A DNA stretch of 64,000 bases from Chromatiales bacterium. Its GTDB lineage: Bacteria; Pseudomonadota; Gammaproteobacteria; UBA6429; Thiohalophilaceae. The notes beneath the pieces were generated by a model. It made no database searches. It saw only the letters and a list, made by a program, of their open reading frames with translations, and was not told the origin of the DNA. Positions 17,725-32,067 of the stretch are shown piece by piece. The stretch spans positions 169,339 to 233,338 of the forward strand of contig JALSSV010000013.1 of assembly GCA_026984045.1 (NCBI GenBank). Direction: 5' to 3'. Position 1 is the stretch's first letter, and each line of letters starts with the position of its first letter. Made by a program: the position numbers and the translations under genes.

Positions 17725-18300
17725 ATGAGTCTGGCCGATGCCCTGTTTACCAAGACCCAGCAACGGGTCCTGGCACTGTTGTTCGGCGAGCCCGGGCGCA
17801 GTTTCTACACCTCCGAGCTGATCGACCGCATCGGCGCCGGTTCCGGCGCCGTCCAGCGCGAACTCAGGCGCCTTGCCGAGAGCGGCCTGGTGACCGTCAA
17901 GCGCATCGGCAATCAGAAGCACTACCAGGCCAACCCTGAATCGCCGGTGTTCAGGGAGTTGTGCGGCCTGGTGAGAAAGACCGTGGGCCTGGCCGAACCG
18001 ATCCGCGATGCCCTGGCGCCGTTGGCAGACCGCATCCGGTTTGCCACGATCTATGGCTCTGTCGCCAGGGGAGTGGATACGGCCGCCAGTGACATCGATC
18101 TGCTGATCGTTGCCGATGGTGTCACATTGGAGGAGGTGTACCATGTGCTTGCGCCCGTGGAGGAAGCCCTGGGCCGCAAGATCAACCCCACTCTGTATAC
18201 ATTGAACGAATTCGAAGACCGGAAAGAGCGCGGCAACCCGTTTCTTTGCCGTGTGCTGTCGGGTGACCATATCGTGCTGACAGGAGCCGAAAATGGGTGA
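17725..18300 (+). CDS. Winged-helix protein with MNT-type nucleotidyltransferase domain
   Basis: 191 residues. Residues 1-75 form a winged helix-turn-helix (ELIDRIGAGSGAVQRELRRLAESGLV); residues ~95-190 hold a minimal nucleotidyltransferase with the signature GS-x10-DxD in YGSVARGVDTAASDIDLL. It overlaps the HEPN gene by 8 bp. In MntA-HepT systems the nucleotidyltransferase is the antitoxin and AMPylates the HEPN toxin; here an added DNA-binding domain could make it the autorepressor. ATG 17653 would give an extra 24 residues but would leave almost no leader after the predicted promoter start. Confidence 0.85.
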   Translation: MSLADALFTKTQQRVLALLFGEPGRSFYTSELIDRIGAGSGAVQRELRRLAESGLVTVKRIGNQKHYQANPESPVFRELCGLVRKTVGLAEPIRDALAPLADRIRFATIYGSVARGVDTAASDIDLLIVADGVTLEEVYHVLAPVEEALGRKINPTLYTLNEFEDRKERGNPFLCRVLSGDHIVLTGAENG

Positions 18301-18712
18301 CCAGCAGCTCGAAAACCTGGTCCGTATCGGTCAGCTCAAGACCGAGCCGCCGGCAGAAGCTGAAATTCAGGGTCTTGTACATTCAGGCCTGCGTCGGCTG
18401 GACGACGCGGAACGTCCGGAACTCAGTCTCGAAAGCCCTTTCGATCTGGCCTACAACGCGGCCCATGCCCTGGCGCTTGCAGCGTTGCGATTTCGGGGCT
18501 TTCGTTCGGAGTCCCGTTACCTGGTGTTCCAGTGTCTCCAGCATACGGTGGATCTGCCTGTTGAACAGTGGCGCGTGCTCGATCAGGCTCACCGCAAGCG
18601 CAACCTGGCTGAATACGAAGGGTATATGGATGTGGACGAACAACTGGTCGCTGCCACCTTGCGTGTCGCTCGTCAGGTGGCAGCGCGGGTCAAGGCGCTT
18701 TCCGGTGATTGA
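18293..18712 (+). CDS. HEPN-domain protein, partner of the MNT protein
   Basis: 139-residue all-helical HEPN-type protein. The region of the R-x4-6-H ribonuclease motif reads RKRNLAEYEGY: the Arg-Asn is kept, but the expected His is Tyr. It may therefore be inactive as an RNase, or act by another route. It is translationally coupled to the nucleotidyltransferase gene, the normal order for MNT-HEPN pairs. Whether it is a true toxin cannot be told from sequence. Confidence 0.8.
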   Translation: MGDQQLENLVRIGQLKTEPPAEAEIQGLVHSGLRRLDDAERPELSLESPFDLAYNAAHALALAALRFRGFRSESRYLVFQCLQHTVDLPVEQWRVLDQAHRKRNLAEYEGYMDVDEQLVAATLRVARQVAARVKALSGD

Positions 18713-18790
18713 GCGGCCCATTGATGTGACAGGTTTGTTCCTGACAGTCTGTTAACACCCCTGCTGTCCGGGCGATCCTTTCCTGTCCGG

Positions 18791-20134
18791 TCAATGCAGG
18801 CAGCAGCGCTTGTATTTCTTCCCGCTGCCGCAGGGGCAGGGGTCATTGCGGCCGACCTTGGCGGTTTCGCGGACGTAGGGGGTCGCGGGCTGACCAACAC
18901 GCCTGGCGAAGTGCGCGAAAAGGCGTTGCACGTTCGGGCCGATCCGTTGTTGCCAGTTCTCGGCTTCATCCTGCCCCATGCTGTCCTGCGCCTTGCGTCC
19001 CTCTTCGGTGGTAAACAGCCAGATCGGCATCAGGCATTCCTCCAGTACGGCAAGATCGTCCCCGGTCTGTTTCGGCCACAGACGCAAGCCACGCACGAAG
19101 CCGATGCACCAGTCGTCCACGATGAAGCGGGGGCGTCCATCCTGCGTTTTCCTGATGAAGACTGGTGCGTACACCTCATCGTCAAGATCGCTGCTGAGCT
19201 TGTTGTAGAGCAATATGATGGCAGAGAAAAAAGCCCGGAGATCATCCTCGTCGTCCCATTCCGGGGCGAGATCTTCGCCGCCCCATATGTCCGCCAGCCA
19301 GGCTGATGGTGGCAGCATCTCCGGCATGCAGATCAGCGCGGCGAGAAAGCCGTCGAGTTCCGAGCTGTTCCGAATGGACATGCTGGTCCCGTATTTCGCC
19401 AGGTAGTCGTCCACCAGGGAACGAATATCCTCGCGGTCCGTTGCTTCAGGGGGAGGGCTGAGGCCAAGCAGGCGGGCATAGTCGGGCGGCGGCGTGTCCC
19501 GCTGCGTGCGCAGGCCGAGTTGCATCTCGACCTCTTCCAGATCGCCGGCGCAGGAGAGGTCCACGCAGTTCCGCGCGAAAAGTTGGCGAATGTCGTCGAT
19601 CAGTTCGACGGCGTTCAGATCGATGAGACGGCTCAGCAACAGGCCATTGAGCGTTGACGCCGTGGTATCCGGTTCGCGAAGGTAGTCGCGATAGATGGAC
19701 AGCACCCTGTCCCTGAGCGCGGGATGTTGTTTGGCCACTTCCGCCAGCGCATCGACGGCCATGATGCGTGCAAATTCTTCGTGACCAGGCTCCGCCAGAT
19801 AGGCGGCCAGGGGATCGAGGGCCGGCTCGCCGATCATGCCCAGCACCCGGTACAGTTCACTGAGTGCCCAGTCCTCGTCACACAGGGTGTCGAACAGGGC
19901 GATCAGTGGCCGCGCCGCATCGGGGGCGCGGAGCTGGCCGAGGGTGCGCCAGGCATGCACCGGCACCCACACGTCATTGGAATCGGGATCGGCGTTGTGC
20001 AGCGTCTGGTCAGCGGCCAGCGCCACCAGCGCAGGGACGTCGGCGGTGGTGAAGCCGTGGGCGAGGTAGTCGGGCCAGGTCCGATGATTTTCAGCCGGGC
20101 CGAGCCGGAACAGGATATCGGTCTTTGCGCTCAT
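18791..20134 (-). CDS. HEAT-repeat/UPF0149 (YecA-like) protein with SEC-C zinc motif
   Basis: 447 residues in three parts: HEAT-like helical repeats over residues ~1-170 ([20 protein letters not shown]), a UPF0149/YecA-like domain over ~245-420 ([21 protein letters not shown]), and a C-terminal SEC-C zinc knuckle ([16 protein letters not shown]). SEC-C motifs bind zinc in SecA and many accessory proteins. The function of this combination is unknown; a peptide- or ribosome-binding role is possible. It converges with the HEPN gene. Confidence 0.87.
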   Translation of the reverse strand: MSAKTDILFRLGPAENHRTWPDYLAHGFTTADVPALVALAADQTLHNADPDSNDVWVPVHAWRTLGQLRAPDAARPLIALFDTLCDEDWALSELYRVLGMIGEPALDPLAAYLAEPGHEEFARIMAVDALAEVAKQHPALRDRVLSIYRDYLREPDTTASTLNGLLLSRLIDLNAVELIDDIRQLFARNCVDLSCAGDLEEVEMQLGLRTQRDTPPPDYARLLGLSPPPEATDREDIRSLVDDYLAKYGTSMSIRNSSELDGFLAALICMPEMLPPSAWLADIWGGEDLAPEWDDEDDLRAFFSAIILLYNKLSSDLDDEVYAPVFIRKTQDGRPRFIVDDWCIGFVRGLRLWPKQTGDDLAVLEECLMPIWLFTTEEGRKAQDSMGQDEAENWQQRIGPNVQRLFAHFARRVGQPATPYVRETAKVGRNDPCPCGSGKKYKRCCLH

Positions 20135-20242
20135 GGAAGGGGGGGCGGGGAGGCGTGATTGAGGGATGATGTCGAAATCGTTGGCTCGGGATTCTGACTC
20201 AGGCGTGAGATGACGACAAGTATAGTGAAGGCTTCACCAGGG

Positions 20243-20272
20243 TTGGCGAAAATATGACCATCCCCGTACAAT
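20243..20272 (+). promoter_or_regulatory. Sigma-70 promoter of mnmG
   Basis: TTGGCG (20243-20248), 18 bp, TACAAT (20267-20272), 34 bp before the mnmG ATG. The short palindrome GTGAAGGCTTCAC lies at 20225-20237. No cluster of DnaA boxes is visible in this gap. Confidence 0.6.
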
Positions 20273-20305
20273 ACCCGACCTTTCCCTCAAGGATTCCGCT
20301 GGCGC

Positions 20306-22204
20306 ATGATCTATCAGGATACCTTCGACGTCATCGTGGTCGGCGGCGGCCATGCCGGCACCGAGGCGGCCCTGGCCGCGGCCCGGAGCGGCGCGCGCAC
20401 GCTGCTTTTGACCCACAATCTCGACACCCTGGGGCAGATGAGCTGCAACCCGGCCATCGGCGGGATCGGCAAGGGGCATCTGGTGAAGGAGATCGACGCC
20501 CTCGGCGGGCTGATGGCGCGGGCCACCGACCGGGCCGGGATCCAGTTCCGGATCCTCAATGCCTCCAAGGGCCCGGCGGTGCGCGCCACCCGCGCCCAGG
20601 CCGATCGTCAGCTCTACCGCCAGGCGGTGCGCGAGGCGCTGGAGAGCGAGCCGAATCTCACGCTCTTCCAGCAGGCGGTGGAGGATCTGGCCGTGGAGAG
20701 GGAGCGGGTCACCGGCGTGATCACCCAGCTCGGGATCACCTTCCGGGCCCGGGCGGTGGTGCTCACCGTGGGCACCTTCCTCGGCGGGCGGATCCACGTG
20801 GGGCTGGCCTCTCACGAGGGCGGACGGGCCGGCGATCCGCCGGCCAACGCCCTGGCCGCGCGCCTGCGCGAGCTGCCCTTCCGGGTCGAACGGCTCAAGA
20901 CCGGCACGCCGCCGCGCCTCGACGGGGCCAGCATCGACTGGCGCAGGCTCGAGCCCCAGCCGGGCGACACGCCGGTGCCGGTTTTCTCCTTCCTCGGCTC
21001 GCCCGAGGAGCACCCGGAACAGGTGCCCTGCCACATCACCCACACCACCGCGCGCACCCACGAGATCATCCGCGCGGGCCTGGACCGCTCGCCCATGTAC
21101 AGCGGCGTGATCGAAGGCGTGGGCCCGCGCTACTGTCCCTCCATCGAGGACAAGGTGGTGCGCTTCGCCGAGCGCGAGTCGCACCAGATCTTCGTCGAGC
21201 CCGAAGGGCTGAACACCCGCGAGGTCTATCCCAACGGCATTTCCACCAGCCTGCCCTTCGACGTGCAGCTCGATTTCGTGCGCTCGATCCGCGGCTTCGA
21301 AAACGCCCACATCACCCGTCCCGGCTACGCCATCGAATACGACTTCTTCGACCCGCGGGATCTGAAGCCCTCGCTGGAGACGCGCCACCTGGCGGGCCTG
21401 TTCTTCGCCGGCCAGATCAACGGCACCACCGGCTACGAGGAGGCGGCCGCCCAGGGGCTCATCGCCGGCCTCAACGCGGCCCGCGCCGCCCGCGGCGAGG
21501 CCCCCTGGACGCCGGGGCGCGACGAGGCCTACATCGGCGTGCTGATCGATGACCTCATCACCCTCGGCACCAGCGAGCCCTATCGCATGTTCACCAGCCG
21601 TGCCGAATACCGCCTGCTGCTGCGCGAGGACAACGCCGATCTGCGTCTGACCGAAAAGGGCCGCGACCTGGGGCTGGTGGACGACGCCCGCTGGGCGGCC
21701 TTCAGCGACAAGCGCGAGGCCATCGAGCGGGAGCGCGCGCGCCTGGCCGCGACCCGCCTGCGCCCGGAGGACGTTCCGGCGGAGACGGCCACGGCGGTGC
21801 TCGGCCAGCCCCTGAGCCGCGAGGCCAGCCTGCTGGAGCTGCTGCGCCGGCCCGGCGTGGAGTACGCCGCGCTGATGGGCCTGCCCGGCGCCGGCGAGGC
21901 GGTGGCGGATGCGAAAGTTGCCGAACAGGTCGAGATCCAGGCCCGCTATGCGGGGTACATTGATCGTCAGCGGGAGGAGATCGAGCGCACCCGCCGCCAT
22001 GCCGAGACGCCGGTGCCCGAGGATTTCGACTTCGCCGGCGTCAGGGGCCTGTCTGCCGAGGTGCGCGAGAAGCTGCAGCGACGCCGTCCCGCCACCCTTG
22101 GCGAAGCCGCGCGTATTCCCGGCGTAACGCCGGCGGCCATCTCGCTGTTGCTGGTGCACCTGAAGAAGCATCGCGGACGGATGGAACAGAAACGCACCGG
22201 CTGA
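20306..22204 (+). CDS. mnmG: MnmG (GidA), tRNA U34 carboxymethylaminomethyl-modifying FAD protein
   Basis: 632 residues, full length. It opens with the FAD-binding [17 protein letters not shown], followed by the family signatures [19 protein letters not shown] and the central [19 protein letters not shown]. With MnmE it adds the carboxymethylaminomethyl group to U34 of certain tRNAs. It heads the conserved mnmG-rsmG-parA-parB-atp block, though the usual upstream neighbour mnmE is replaced by a YecA-like gene. Confidence 0.97.
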   Translation: MIYQDTFDVIVVGGGHAGTEAALAAARSGARTLLLTHNLDTLGQMSCNPAIGGIGKGHLVKEIDALGGLMARATDRAGIQFRILNASKGPAVRATRAQADRQLYRQAVREALESEPNLTLFQQAVEDLAVERERVTGVITQLGITFRARAVVLTVGTFLGGRIHVGLASHEGGRAGDPPANALAARLRELPFRVERLKTGTPPRLDGASIDWRRLEPQPGDTPVPVFSFLGSPEEHPEQVPCHITHTTARTHEIIRAGLDRSPMYSGVIEGVGPRYCPSIEDKVVRFAERESHQIFVEPEGLNTREVYPNGISTSLPFDVQLDFVRSIRGFENAHITRPGYAIEYDFFDPRDLKPSLETRHLAGLFFAGQINGTTGYEEAAAQGLIAGLNAARAARGEAPWTPGRDEAYIGVLIDDLITLGTSEPYRMFTSRAEYRLLLREDNADLRLTEKGRDLGLVDDARWAAFSDKREAIERERARLAATRLRPEDVPAETATAVLGQPLSREASLLELLRRPGVEYAALMGLPGAGEAVADAKVAEQVEIQARYAGYIDRQREEIERTRRHAETPVPEDFDFAGVRGLSAEVREKLQRRRPATLGEAARIPGVTPAAISLLLVHLKKHRGRMEQKRTG

Positions 22205-22310
22205 CGTCCATCGGGAAGCGGCAGCCGGTTTGCCGGTTGGTTTCGCTGCCCGGCACCGGTCGCCGCCAACCACAACGACAGTCCATCAACAAGAGCAAGG
22301 AGGTTCCATC

Positions 22311-22772
22311 ATGTCTCGTCTGTTCACCCTGATCGCAGTCCTTCTGTTTGGTTTCACCGCCGTGCATGCGGAAGAAGCCGTGGAAGGCCTGATCGTCAAG
22401 CGCAGCCCCTACAGCGTGAAAGTGACGCTGGATCGCCTGGAATCGGCGCTGAAGAAGAAGGGCATCACCATCGCCCTGCGCTGGGATCACGCCGCCAGGG
22501 CCCGCGCCGTCGGCATCGATCTGCGGCCCACCGAACTGCTGGTGTTCGGCAACCCGAAACTCGGCAGCCACTTCTTCACCTCGAAACAGACCGCCGGCAT
22601 CGACCTGCCCATGAAGGCCCTGGCCTGGCAGGACGAAAAGGGCCAGGTCTGGCTTGGCTACAACGATCCCGGTTACATCGCCAGGCGCCATGACATCGAA
22701 GACCGCGCCGCCATCGTGGCGAAGATGCGCGGCGCCCTCGACAAGCTGACCGACATTGCCGTCGGCAAATAG
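22311..22772 (+). CDS. DUF302-domain periplasmic protein
   Basis: 153 residues: signal peptide (RLFTLIAVLLFGFTAVHA) followed by a DUF302 domain (KRSPYSVKVTLDRLESALKKKGI to LVFGNPKLGS), a small alpha/beta fold widespread in sulfur- and metal-metabolising bacteria. Function unknown; haem or small-ligand binding has been proposed for the fold. ATG 22311 is set by the strong AAGGAGG before it. It interrupts the usual direct mnmG-rsmG adjacency, followed by a fold-back repeat. Confidence 0.88.
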   Translation: MSRLFTLIAVLLFGFTAVHAEEAVEGLIVKRSPYSVKVTLDRLESALKKKGITIALRWDHAARARAVGIDLRPTELLVFGNPKLGSHFFTSKQTAGIDLPMKALAWQDEKGQVWLGYNDPGYIARRHDIEDRAAIVAKMRGALDKLTDIAVGK

Positions 22773-22779
22773 CCGGGCC

Positions 22780-22946
22780 GGTGGAAGGAACGCAGAGGGC
22801 GCAGAGACGCAGAGAGCACGGAGAAGCTGGATGGTGGTCAGCATTTTTTGTGGCGATGAGGCGATCTGATTAAGGAGAAAGATGGCCGTAATCAACAGAA
22901 AAACTCGGCGTCCTCTGCGTCTCTGCGTCCTCTGCGTCATTTGCAG
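22780..22946. repeat. Fold-back repeat, family 1, copy 2
   Basis: Left arm 22780-22826 starts GGTGGAAGGAACGCAGAGGG and matches copy 1; right arm 22904-22946 is its inverse and ends TTTGCAG, as in copy 1. The inner ~75 bp are unlike those of copy 1 but loosely self-complementary around TTTTTTGTGGCGATG. It reaches to within 15 bp of the rsmG start. Confidence 0.75.
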
Positions 22947-22960
22947 TGGCGTCTGAACCC

Positions 22961-23593
22961 ATGCCCGAAAATCTTGCACAGAAGCTTGCTGACGGCCTCG
23001 CTGCCCTGCACCTGGACATCCCGCCGGATGTTCAGGCGGCACTGCTGGATTACGTGGCCCTGCTGGCGAAGTGGAACCGGGCCTACAACCTCACTGCGGT
23101 GCGCCAGCCGGCGCAGATGGTGGTGCGGCATCTGCTCGATTCGCTGGCGGTGCGGCCGTATCTGGTGGGCGAGCGGTTGCTGGACGTGGGCAGCGGGGCC
23201 GGCTTGCCGGGGATTCCGCTGGCCCTGGCGGAGCCGGGGCGTCATTTCACCCTGCTCGACAGCAACGGCAAGAAGGTGCGCTTCCTGACCCAGGCGGTGG
23301 CGGAACTTCGGCTGGAGAACGTGGATGTGGTACAGTGCAGAGTGGCGGATTTCCGGCCGGAGGAGCCGTTCGATTGCATCGTCAGCCGCGCCTTCTCCGG
23401 CATGGCCGAATTGATCGGGCAGGCTGCGCACCTGCTGGCCCCGGACGGGTGCTTCCTGTTCATGAAGGGCGTCTATCCGCAGGCGGAAGTCGCGGTCCTG
23501 CCGGCGGGCTGGACCATCGAGGCCGTGCACCGGCTCGAGATCCCGGGCCTGGACGCCGAGCGCCACCTGCTGGTGGTGCGGGCCGCAAGCTGA
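22961..23593 (+). CDS. rsmG: RsmG (GidB), 16S rRNA G527 N7-methyltransferase
   Basis: 210 residues, a usual length. The SAM-binding motif is [28 protein letters not shown] and the later [11 protein letters not shown] are family blocks. It methylates G527 of 16S rRNA, and its loss gives low-level streptomycin resistance. ATG 22961 is preferred over GTG 22946, which falls at the edge of the repeat. It is followed after 19 bp by parA. Confidence 0.95.
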   Translation: MPENLAQKLADGLAALHLDIPPDVQAALLDYVALLAKWNRAYNLTAVRQPAQMVVRHLLDSLAVRPYLVGERLLDVGSGAGLPGIPLALAEPGRHFTLLDSNGKKVRFLTQAVAELRLENVDVVQCRVADFRPEEPFDCIVSRAFSGMAELIGQAAHLLAPDGCFLFMKGVYPQAEVAVLPAGWTIEAVHRLEIPGLDAERHLLVVRAAS

Positions 23594-23612
23594 CACGCAC
23601 GAGGACACGAAC

Positions 23613-24407
23613 ATGGGTCGCATCATCGCCATCGCCAACCAGAAGGGCGGGGTGGGCAAGACCACCACCTGTATCAACCTGGCGGCCTCCTTCGCGGCCA
23701 CGAAGCGCCGCGTGCTGCTGGTGGACATGGATCCCCAGGGCAACGCCACCATGGGCAGCGGGCTGGACAAGAACGCCCTGGAGCTGACCACCTGCGAGCT
23801 GCTGCTGGGCGAGGCCGACTTCGCCGCCGTGCGCCAGCGCCCGGAAGAGGCCGGCTTCGACGTGCTGCCGGCCAACGGCGAGCTGACCGCCGCCGAGGTG
23901 GCCCTGATGGATCTGCCGGATCGCCAGGATCGCCTGCGCCAGGCGCTGGCCCCGGTGCGCGAGGACTACGACTACATCCTGGTCGACTGCCCGCCCTCGC
24001 TTAACATGCTCACCGTCAATGCCCTGGTGGCGGCCCAGTCGGTGATGATCCCCATGCAGTGCGAATACTACGCCCTCGAGGGCCTTTCGGCGCTGCTCAA
24101 CACGGTGGAGCGGATCCGCAGCACCGTTAATCCCGAACTGCGGGTGGAGGGGGTGCTGCGCACCATGTTCGACCCGCGCAACAACCTGGCCAACGACGTC
24201 TCGGGCCAGCTCATCGTGCACTTCCCCGACAAGGTCTATCGCACCGTGATCCCGCGCAACGTACGCCTGGCCGAGGCGCCCAGCCACGGCATGCCGGTGA
24301 TCCGCTATGATCGCAAGTCCCGCGGGGCGCTCGCCTACCTGGCCCTGGCCGGCGAAATCCTGCGCAAGGACGAGGAATTCATCAATTTGGCAGGCGCCTC
24401 CGCCTGA
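23613..24407 (+). CDS. parA: ParA/Soj chromosome-partitioning ATPase
   Basis: 264 residues with the deviant Walker A KGGVGKTT at residues 11-18, Walker A' motif [10 protein letters not shown] and Walker [11 protein letters not shown]. This is the small chromosomal type without an N-terminal DNA-binding domain. It binds DNA nonspecifically as an ATP dimer and moves ParB-parS complexes during origin segregation. parB starts 19 bp after its stop. Confidence 0.97.
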   Translation: MGRIIAIANQKGGVGKTTTCINLAASFAATKRRVLLVDMDPQGNATMGSGLDKNALELTTCELLLGEADFAAVRQRPEEAGFDVLPANGELTAAEVALMDLPDRQDRLRQALAPVREDYDYILVDCPPSLNMLTVNALVAAQSVMIPMQCEYYALEGLSALLNTVERIRSTVNPELRVEGVLRTMFDPRNNLANDVSGQLIVHFPDKVYRTVIPRNVRLAEAPSHGMPVIRYDRKSRGALAYLALAGEILRKDEEFINLAGASA

Positions 24408-24426
24408 TTCCGGGAGTCACGCATCC

Positions 24427-25302
24427 ATGGCAAGCAAGAAACGGGGTTTGGGCCGCGGCCTGGACCAGTTGCTCGGTATTCCGGCGGAAAAGGCCGGGGA
24501 AACGGCGTCGGAGTCGGCCGCCGAGGGGGATCTGCGCAACCTGCCGGTGGATCGGATCCGCAAGGGCCGCTTTCAGCCTCGCCACGAGATTGCCGAGGAG
24601 GCCCTGCAGGAGCTGGCCGACTCGATCCGTGCCCAGGGCGTGGTCCAGCCGGTGGTGGTGCGGCCCCTGCCCGAGGGCGGAGGCGAGTACGAGCTGATCG
24701 CCGGCGAGCGGCGCTGGCGCGCGGCCCAGCTCGCCGGCCTGCAGGAGATCCCGGCCGTGGTGCGCGATGTGCCGGATCAGGCCGCCATGGCCATGGGCCT
24801 GATCGAGAACATCCAGCGCGAGGAACTCAACCCCATCGAGGAAGCCGCGGCCCTGCACCGCCTGATCGAGGAGTTCGGCCTCACCCACCAGGAGACCGCC
24901 GAGGCCGTGGGCCGCTCCCGTGCCGCCGTCTCCAACCTGCTGCGCCTGCTCAGCCTGGAGCCGAAGGTCAAGCAGATGCTCGAGGAAGGCCGCCTGGAAA
25001 TGGGCCATGCCCGGGCCCTGCTGTCCCTCGAGGGACCGGCCCAGATCCGCGCCGCCGAAGATGTGGCGAAGCGCGGCCTGTCGGTGCGCGAAACCGAACA
25101 GCTGGTGCGGCGCCTGCTCAAGCCGGCGGAAAAAAAGTCGACGCCGAAAATCGATCCGGACATCCAGCGCTTCGCCGAGGATCTGTCGGAGAAGCTCGGC
25201 GCGAAGGTGCAGATCCAGCATTCGCCAAAGGGCAAGGGAAAACTGATCATCCAGTACAACAGCGTGGATGAGCTGGATGGCATCCTGCACCATATCAAGT
25301 AA
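24427..25302 (+). CDS. parB: ParB/Spo0J chromosome-partitioning CTPase
   Basis: 291 residues. The N-terminus RGLGRGLDQLLG is the ParA-contact motif; GERRWRAAQLAGLQEIPA belongs to the CTP-binding domain; a helix-turn-helix (HQETAEAVGRSRAAVSNLLRLL) reads parS; the C-terminus is the dimerisation domain. ATG 24427 is chosen by alignment with the family N-terminus. I saw no parS palindrome (TGTTTCACGTGAAACA) in the window, so the sites lie elsewhere. Confidence 0.96.
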   Translation: MASKKRGLGRGLDQLLGIPAEKAGETASESAAEGDLRNLPVDRIRKGRFQPRHEIAEEALQELADSIRAQGVVQPVVVRPLPEGGGEYELIAGERRWRAAQLAGLQEIPAVVRDVPDQAAMAMGLIENIQREELNPIEEAAALHRLIEEFGLTHQETAEAVGRSRAAVSNLLRLLSLEPKVKQMLEEGRLEMGHARALLSLEGPAQIRAAEDVAKRGLSVRETEQLVRRLLKPAEKKSTPKIDPDIQRFAEDLSEKLGAKVQIQHSPKGKGKLIIQYNSVDELDGILHHIK

Positions 25303-25383
25303 TTCCTAATATATTGATATTCCATTGATTCTGCCGGCATCTGCCATCTAAAATCGGTTAAAAATTCCTTTATGCCCTCATCA

Positions 25384-25412
25384 TTGACCCTGTAGGGTGG
25401 GGCCGCTATACT
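25384..25412 (+). promoter_or_regulatory. Sigma-70 promoter of the atp operon
   Basis: TTGACC (25384-25389), 17 bp, TATACT (25407-25412), 42 bp before atpI. The near-palindrome ACCCT-GT-AGGGT overlaps the -35 and spacer and could be an operator. The DNA just before it (25303-25380) is notably AT-rich for this window. Confidence 0.75.
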
Positions 25413-25454
25413 TCGCGCCCCTGCAATCGATGGGCCTGTGGGAGGGCTGCGTCC

Positions 25455-25865
25455 ATGTCCGCCAGCCGGAGTCTGCAAGACCTCGCCTTCCGTCGCACCC
25501 GCAACCGGTTGCTCCTGATTCAAGCGATCCTGGTGGCCCTCGCGGCCGGGGTCGCCTTCCCGCTGCAAGGGAACGATTTCGTGCTGGCGCTGCTGTATGG
25601 CGGCGCGGCCAGCCTGGCCGGAACCCTGGCCGCCGCCTGGCGGCTGCAGAGGGTCACCGGCCGGTCAGACGATGCCGCCCTGGCCCGTGGCGAGATGGCC
25701 GGTGCCGCCGGTTTCTACCAGAGCGCTGCCCTGCGTTTCGTCGTCGTCCTGGCCCTGCTGGTGCTGGGGCTGGGAATGTTGCGGCTGCACGGCCCGGCCC
25801 TGCTCATCGGTTTCGTGGTGGCCACGGCCGGCTTCGTCTTCGGTCGCCCGCAACGGGCCCGCTGA
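25455..25865 (+). CDS. atpI: ATP synthase subunit I
   Basis: 136 residues, four predicted membrane helices, of the AtpI family that aids c-ring assembly. FVLALLYGGAASLAGTLAAAW and GFYQSAALRFVVVLALLVLG are the helices most like other gammaproteobacterial AtpI. It heads the atp operon and follows a good sigma-70 promoter. Confidence 0.9.
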   Translation: MSASRSLQDLAFRRTRNRLLLIQAILVALAAGVAFPLQGNDFVLALLYGGAASLAGTLAAAWRLQRVTGRSDDAALARGEMAGAAGFYQSAALRFVVVLALLVLGLGMLRLHGPALLIGFVVATAGFVFGRPQRAR

Positions 25866-25900
25866 ACGGCACGACCCGAATTTCTGAAAATTTGGATTGA

Positions 25901-27076
<1,176 letters not shown>

Positions 27077-27119
27077 CCCGGAGAAACGTTTCACCCGAAC
27101 AACGTAGACAGGTTCGAGC

Positions 27120-27590
27120 ATGAATATCAACCTTACCCTGATTGGGCAGACGATCACTTTCATCGTGTTCGTGTGGTTCTGCATGAAGTTCGTGTGGCCG
27201 CCGATCATGAACGCGCTCGAAGAGCGCAAGAAGAAGATCGCCGACGGTCTCGCCGCCGCCGAGCGTGGCGAGCACGAGATGGAGCTCGCCCGCAAGCGCG
27301 CCACCGAGGAGCTGCACGAAGCCAAGCAGCAGGCCCAGGAGATCATCAACCTGGCCCACAAGCGGGCCGGCGAGATCGTCGACGAGGCCAAGGAACAGGC
27401 GCGGACCGAGAGCGAACGCATCCTGGCCGCGGCCAATGCCGAAATCGAACAGGAAGCCAACCGCGCGCGGGAACAGCTGCGCAAGGAAGTGGCGAGCCTG
27501 GCCGTGGCCGGCGCCAGCAAGCTCATCCGGAAAGAGATCGACGAAAAGGCCAACGAGGCACTGCTCAAAGATCTGGTTGCGCAACTGTAA
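27120..27590 (+). CDS. atpF: F1Fo ATP synthase subunit b
   Basis: 156 residues: one N-terminal membrane helix ([20 protein letters not shown]) and a long charged coiled coil forming the peripheral stalk. Only one b gene is present, as in heterotrophic and most chemolithotrophic proteobacteria. Confidence 0.96.
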   Translation: MNINLTLIGQTITFIVFVWFCMKFVWPPIMNALEERKKKIADGLAAAERGEHEMELARKRATEELHEAKQQAQEIINLAHKRAGEIVDEAKEQARTESERILAAANAEIEQEANRAREQLRKEVASLAVAGASKLIRKEIDEKANEALLKDLVAQL

Positions 27591-27602
27591 GGGGCGGCAA
27601 GC

Positions 27603-28139
27603 ATGGCAGAAAAAAGCACCCTTGCCCGTCCCTATGCCAACGCCATCTTCCAGCTCGCCCGCGAACAGGGGGAGCTGGCGAAATGGTCCGGCATGCTGCA
27701 GCTCATCGCCGTGGTGGCGGAAGACCCTACCATGCGCCAGCTCATCGGCAACCCCGAGTTCGAGCGCAGCAGGCTCGAGGCGCTGTTTCTCGAGATCTGC
27801 GGTGACGGTCTCGATGAACAGGGGCGCAACCTCGTGCGCCTGCTGATCGAGAACAAGCGCCTGGAGGTGGCACCGCAGATCGCCGATCTGTACGAGGCCC
27901 GGCGCGCCGAGGCCGAGGGAACGGTGGACGTGGAAGTCGTCTCCGCCTTTCCCCTGGATGCGGATCTGCAGGCACAGCTGGCCGCCGCCCTCGAGCGGCG
28001 CCTGGGGCAGGAAGTGAACCTGCGCGTGAAGATCGACGAGTCGCTGATCGGCGGTGTGCTGGTGCGCGCCGGGGATCTGGTGATCGACGCCTCCATAACC
28101 GGTCGGCTCGAGCAGCTGGCGAATACGCTGATGCACTGA
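27603..28139 (+). CDS. atpH: F1Fo ATP synthase subunit delta
   Basis: 178 residues: N-terminal helical domain (RPYANAIFQLAREQGEL) that sits on top of F1 and a C-terminal part (LIGGVLVRAGDLVIDASI) that binds subunit b. It starts 12 bp after atpF. Confidence 0.96.
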   Translation: MAEKSTLARPYANAIFQLAREQGELAKWSGMLQLIAVVAEDPTMRQLIGNPEFERSRLEALFLEICGDGLDEQGRNLVRLLIENKRLEVAPQIADLYEARRAEAEGTVDVEVVSAFPLDADLQAQLAAALERRLGQEVNLRVKIDESLIGGVLVRAGDLVIDASITGRLEQLANTLMH

Positions 28140-28172
28140 GCGCAAGCGATCCAATTACAGGAATCGAAGACA

Positions 28173-29714
<1,542 letters not shown>

Positions 29715-29764
29715 GGGCTGACCGTCCCCGCCGCCGGCGGGGACGCAATCGAAGGTGAACAGAC

Positions 29765-30625
29765 ATGGCAAGCGGTAAAGAGATTCGCACGCAGATCAAG
29801 AGTATCAAGAATACCCAGAAGATCACGCGTGCCATGGAGATGGTGGCCGCCTCCAAGATGCGCAAGGCCCAGGATCGCATGTCGGCCTCGCGGCCCTATG
29901 CGCAGAAGATGCGCAACGTGATCCACCACCTGGCCCAGGCCCATCCCGAGTACAAGCATCCGTACCTGCTGGATCGCGAGCCGAAGCGCATCGGCTACAT
30001 CGTGATCTCCTCGGATCGCGGCCTGTGCGGCGGGCTGAACAACAACCTGTTCCGGGATCTGCTCAAGGACATCGGCCAGTGGCAGAGCCAGGGCGCCAGC
30101 ATCGCCCTGTGCACCATCGGTCAGAAGGCCACGGTGTTCTTCCGCAATCTCGGTTCGGTGAAGGCCCAGGCCACCCATCTCGGCGATGCCCCGGCGCTGA
30201 CCGATCTGATCGGCACCATCAAGGTGATGCTCGACGCCTACGATGCCGGCGAGCTGGACCGCCTGTACCTGGTGTACAACGAATTCGTCAACACCATGAC
30301 CCAGAAGCCGGTCATCGAACAGCTTCTGCCCATTCCCCACGAGGACTACGATGCCGAGCTGAAGCATCACTGGGACTACATCTACGAGCCCGATGCCAAG
30401 GCCGTGGTCGATGGGCTGATGATGCGCTTCATCGAGTCCCTGGTCTATCAGGGGGTGGTCGAGAACATCGCCTGTGAAATGGCCGCGCGCATGGTGGCCA
30501 TGAAGAGCGCCTCCGACAACGCGGGCAGCCTGATCGACGAACTGCAGCTGGCCTACAACAAGGCCCGCCAGGCAGCCATCACCCAGGAGCTGTCGGAAAT
30601 CGTCGCCGGCGCCGCCGCGGTCTGA
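29765..30625 (+). CDS. atpG: F1Fo ATP synthase subunit gamma
   Basis: 286 residues: the central rotor shaft, with the N-terminal coiled helix ([20 protein letters not shown]) and the C-terminal helix ending [16 protein letters not shown], both strongly conserved. Confidence 0.97.
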   Translation: MASGKEIRTQIKSIKNTQKITRAMEMVAASKMRKAQDRMSASRPYAQKMRNVIHHLAQAHPEYKHPYLLDREPKRIGYIVISSDRGLCGGLNNNLFRDLLKDIGQWQSQGASIALCTIGQKATVFFRNLGSVKAQATHLGDAPALTDLIGTIKVMLDAYDAGELDRLYLVYNEFVNTMTQKPVIEQLLPIPHEDYDAELKHHWDYIYEPDAKAVVDGLMMRFIESLVYQGVVENIACEMAARMVAMKSASDNAGSLIDELQLAYNKARQAAITQELSEIVAGAAAV

Positions 30626-30651
30626 GCACCGCCCCGTACAGAATCGACTGA

Positions 30652-32046
<1,395 letters not shown>

Positions 32047-32067
32047 GCGGGCGAAGGAGACCCTATC

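Noticed and set aside
20135..20305. Origin of replication before mnmG
   Set aside because: No cluster of TTATCCACA-type boxes and no AT-rich unwinding region is visible.
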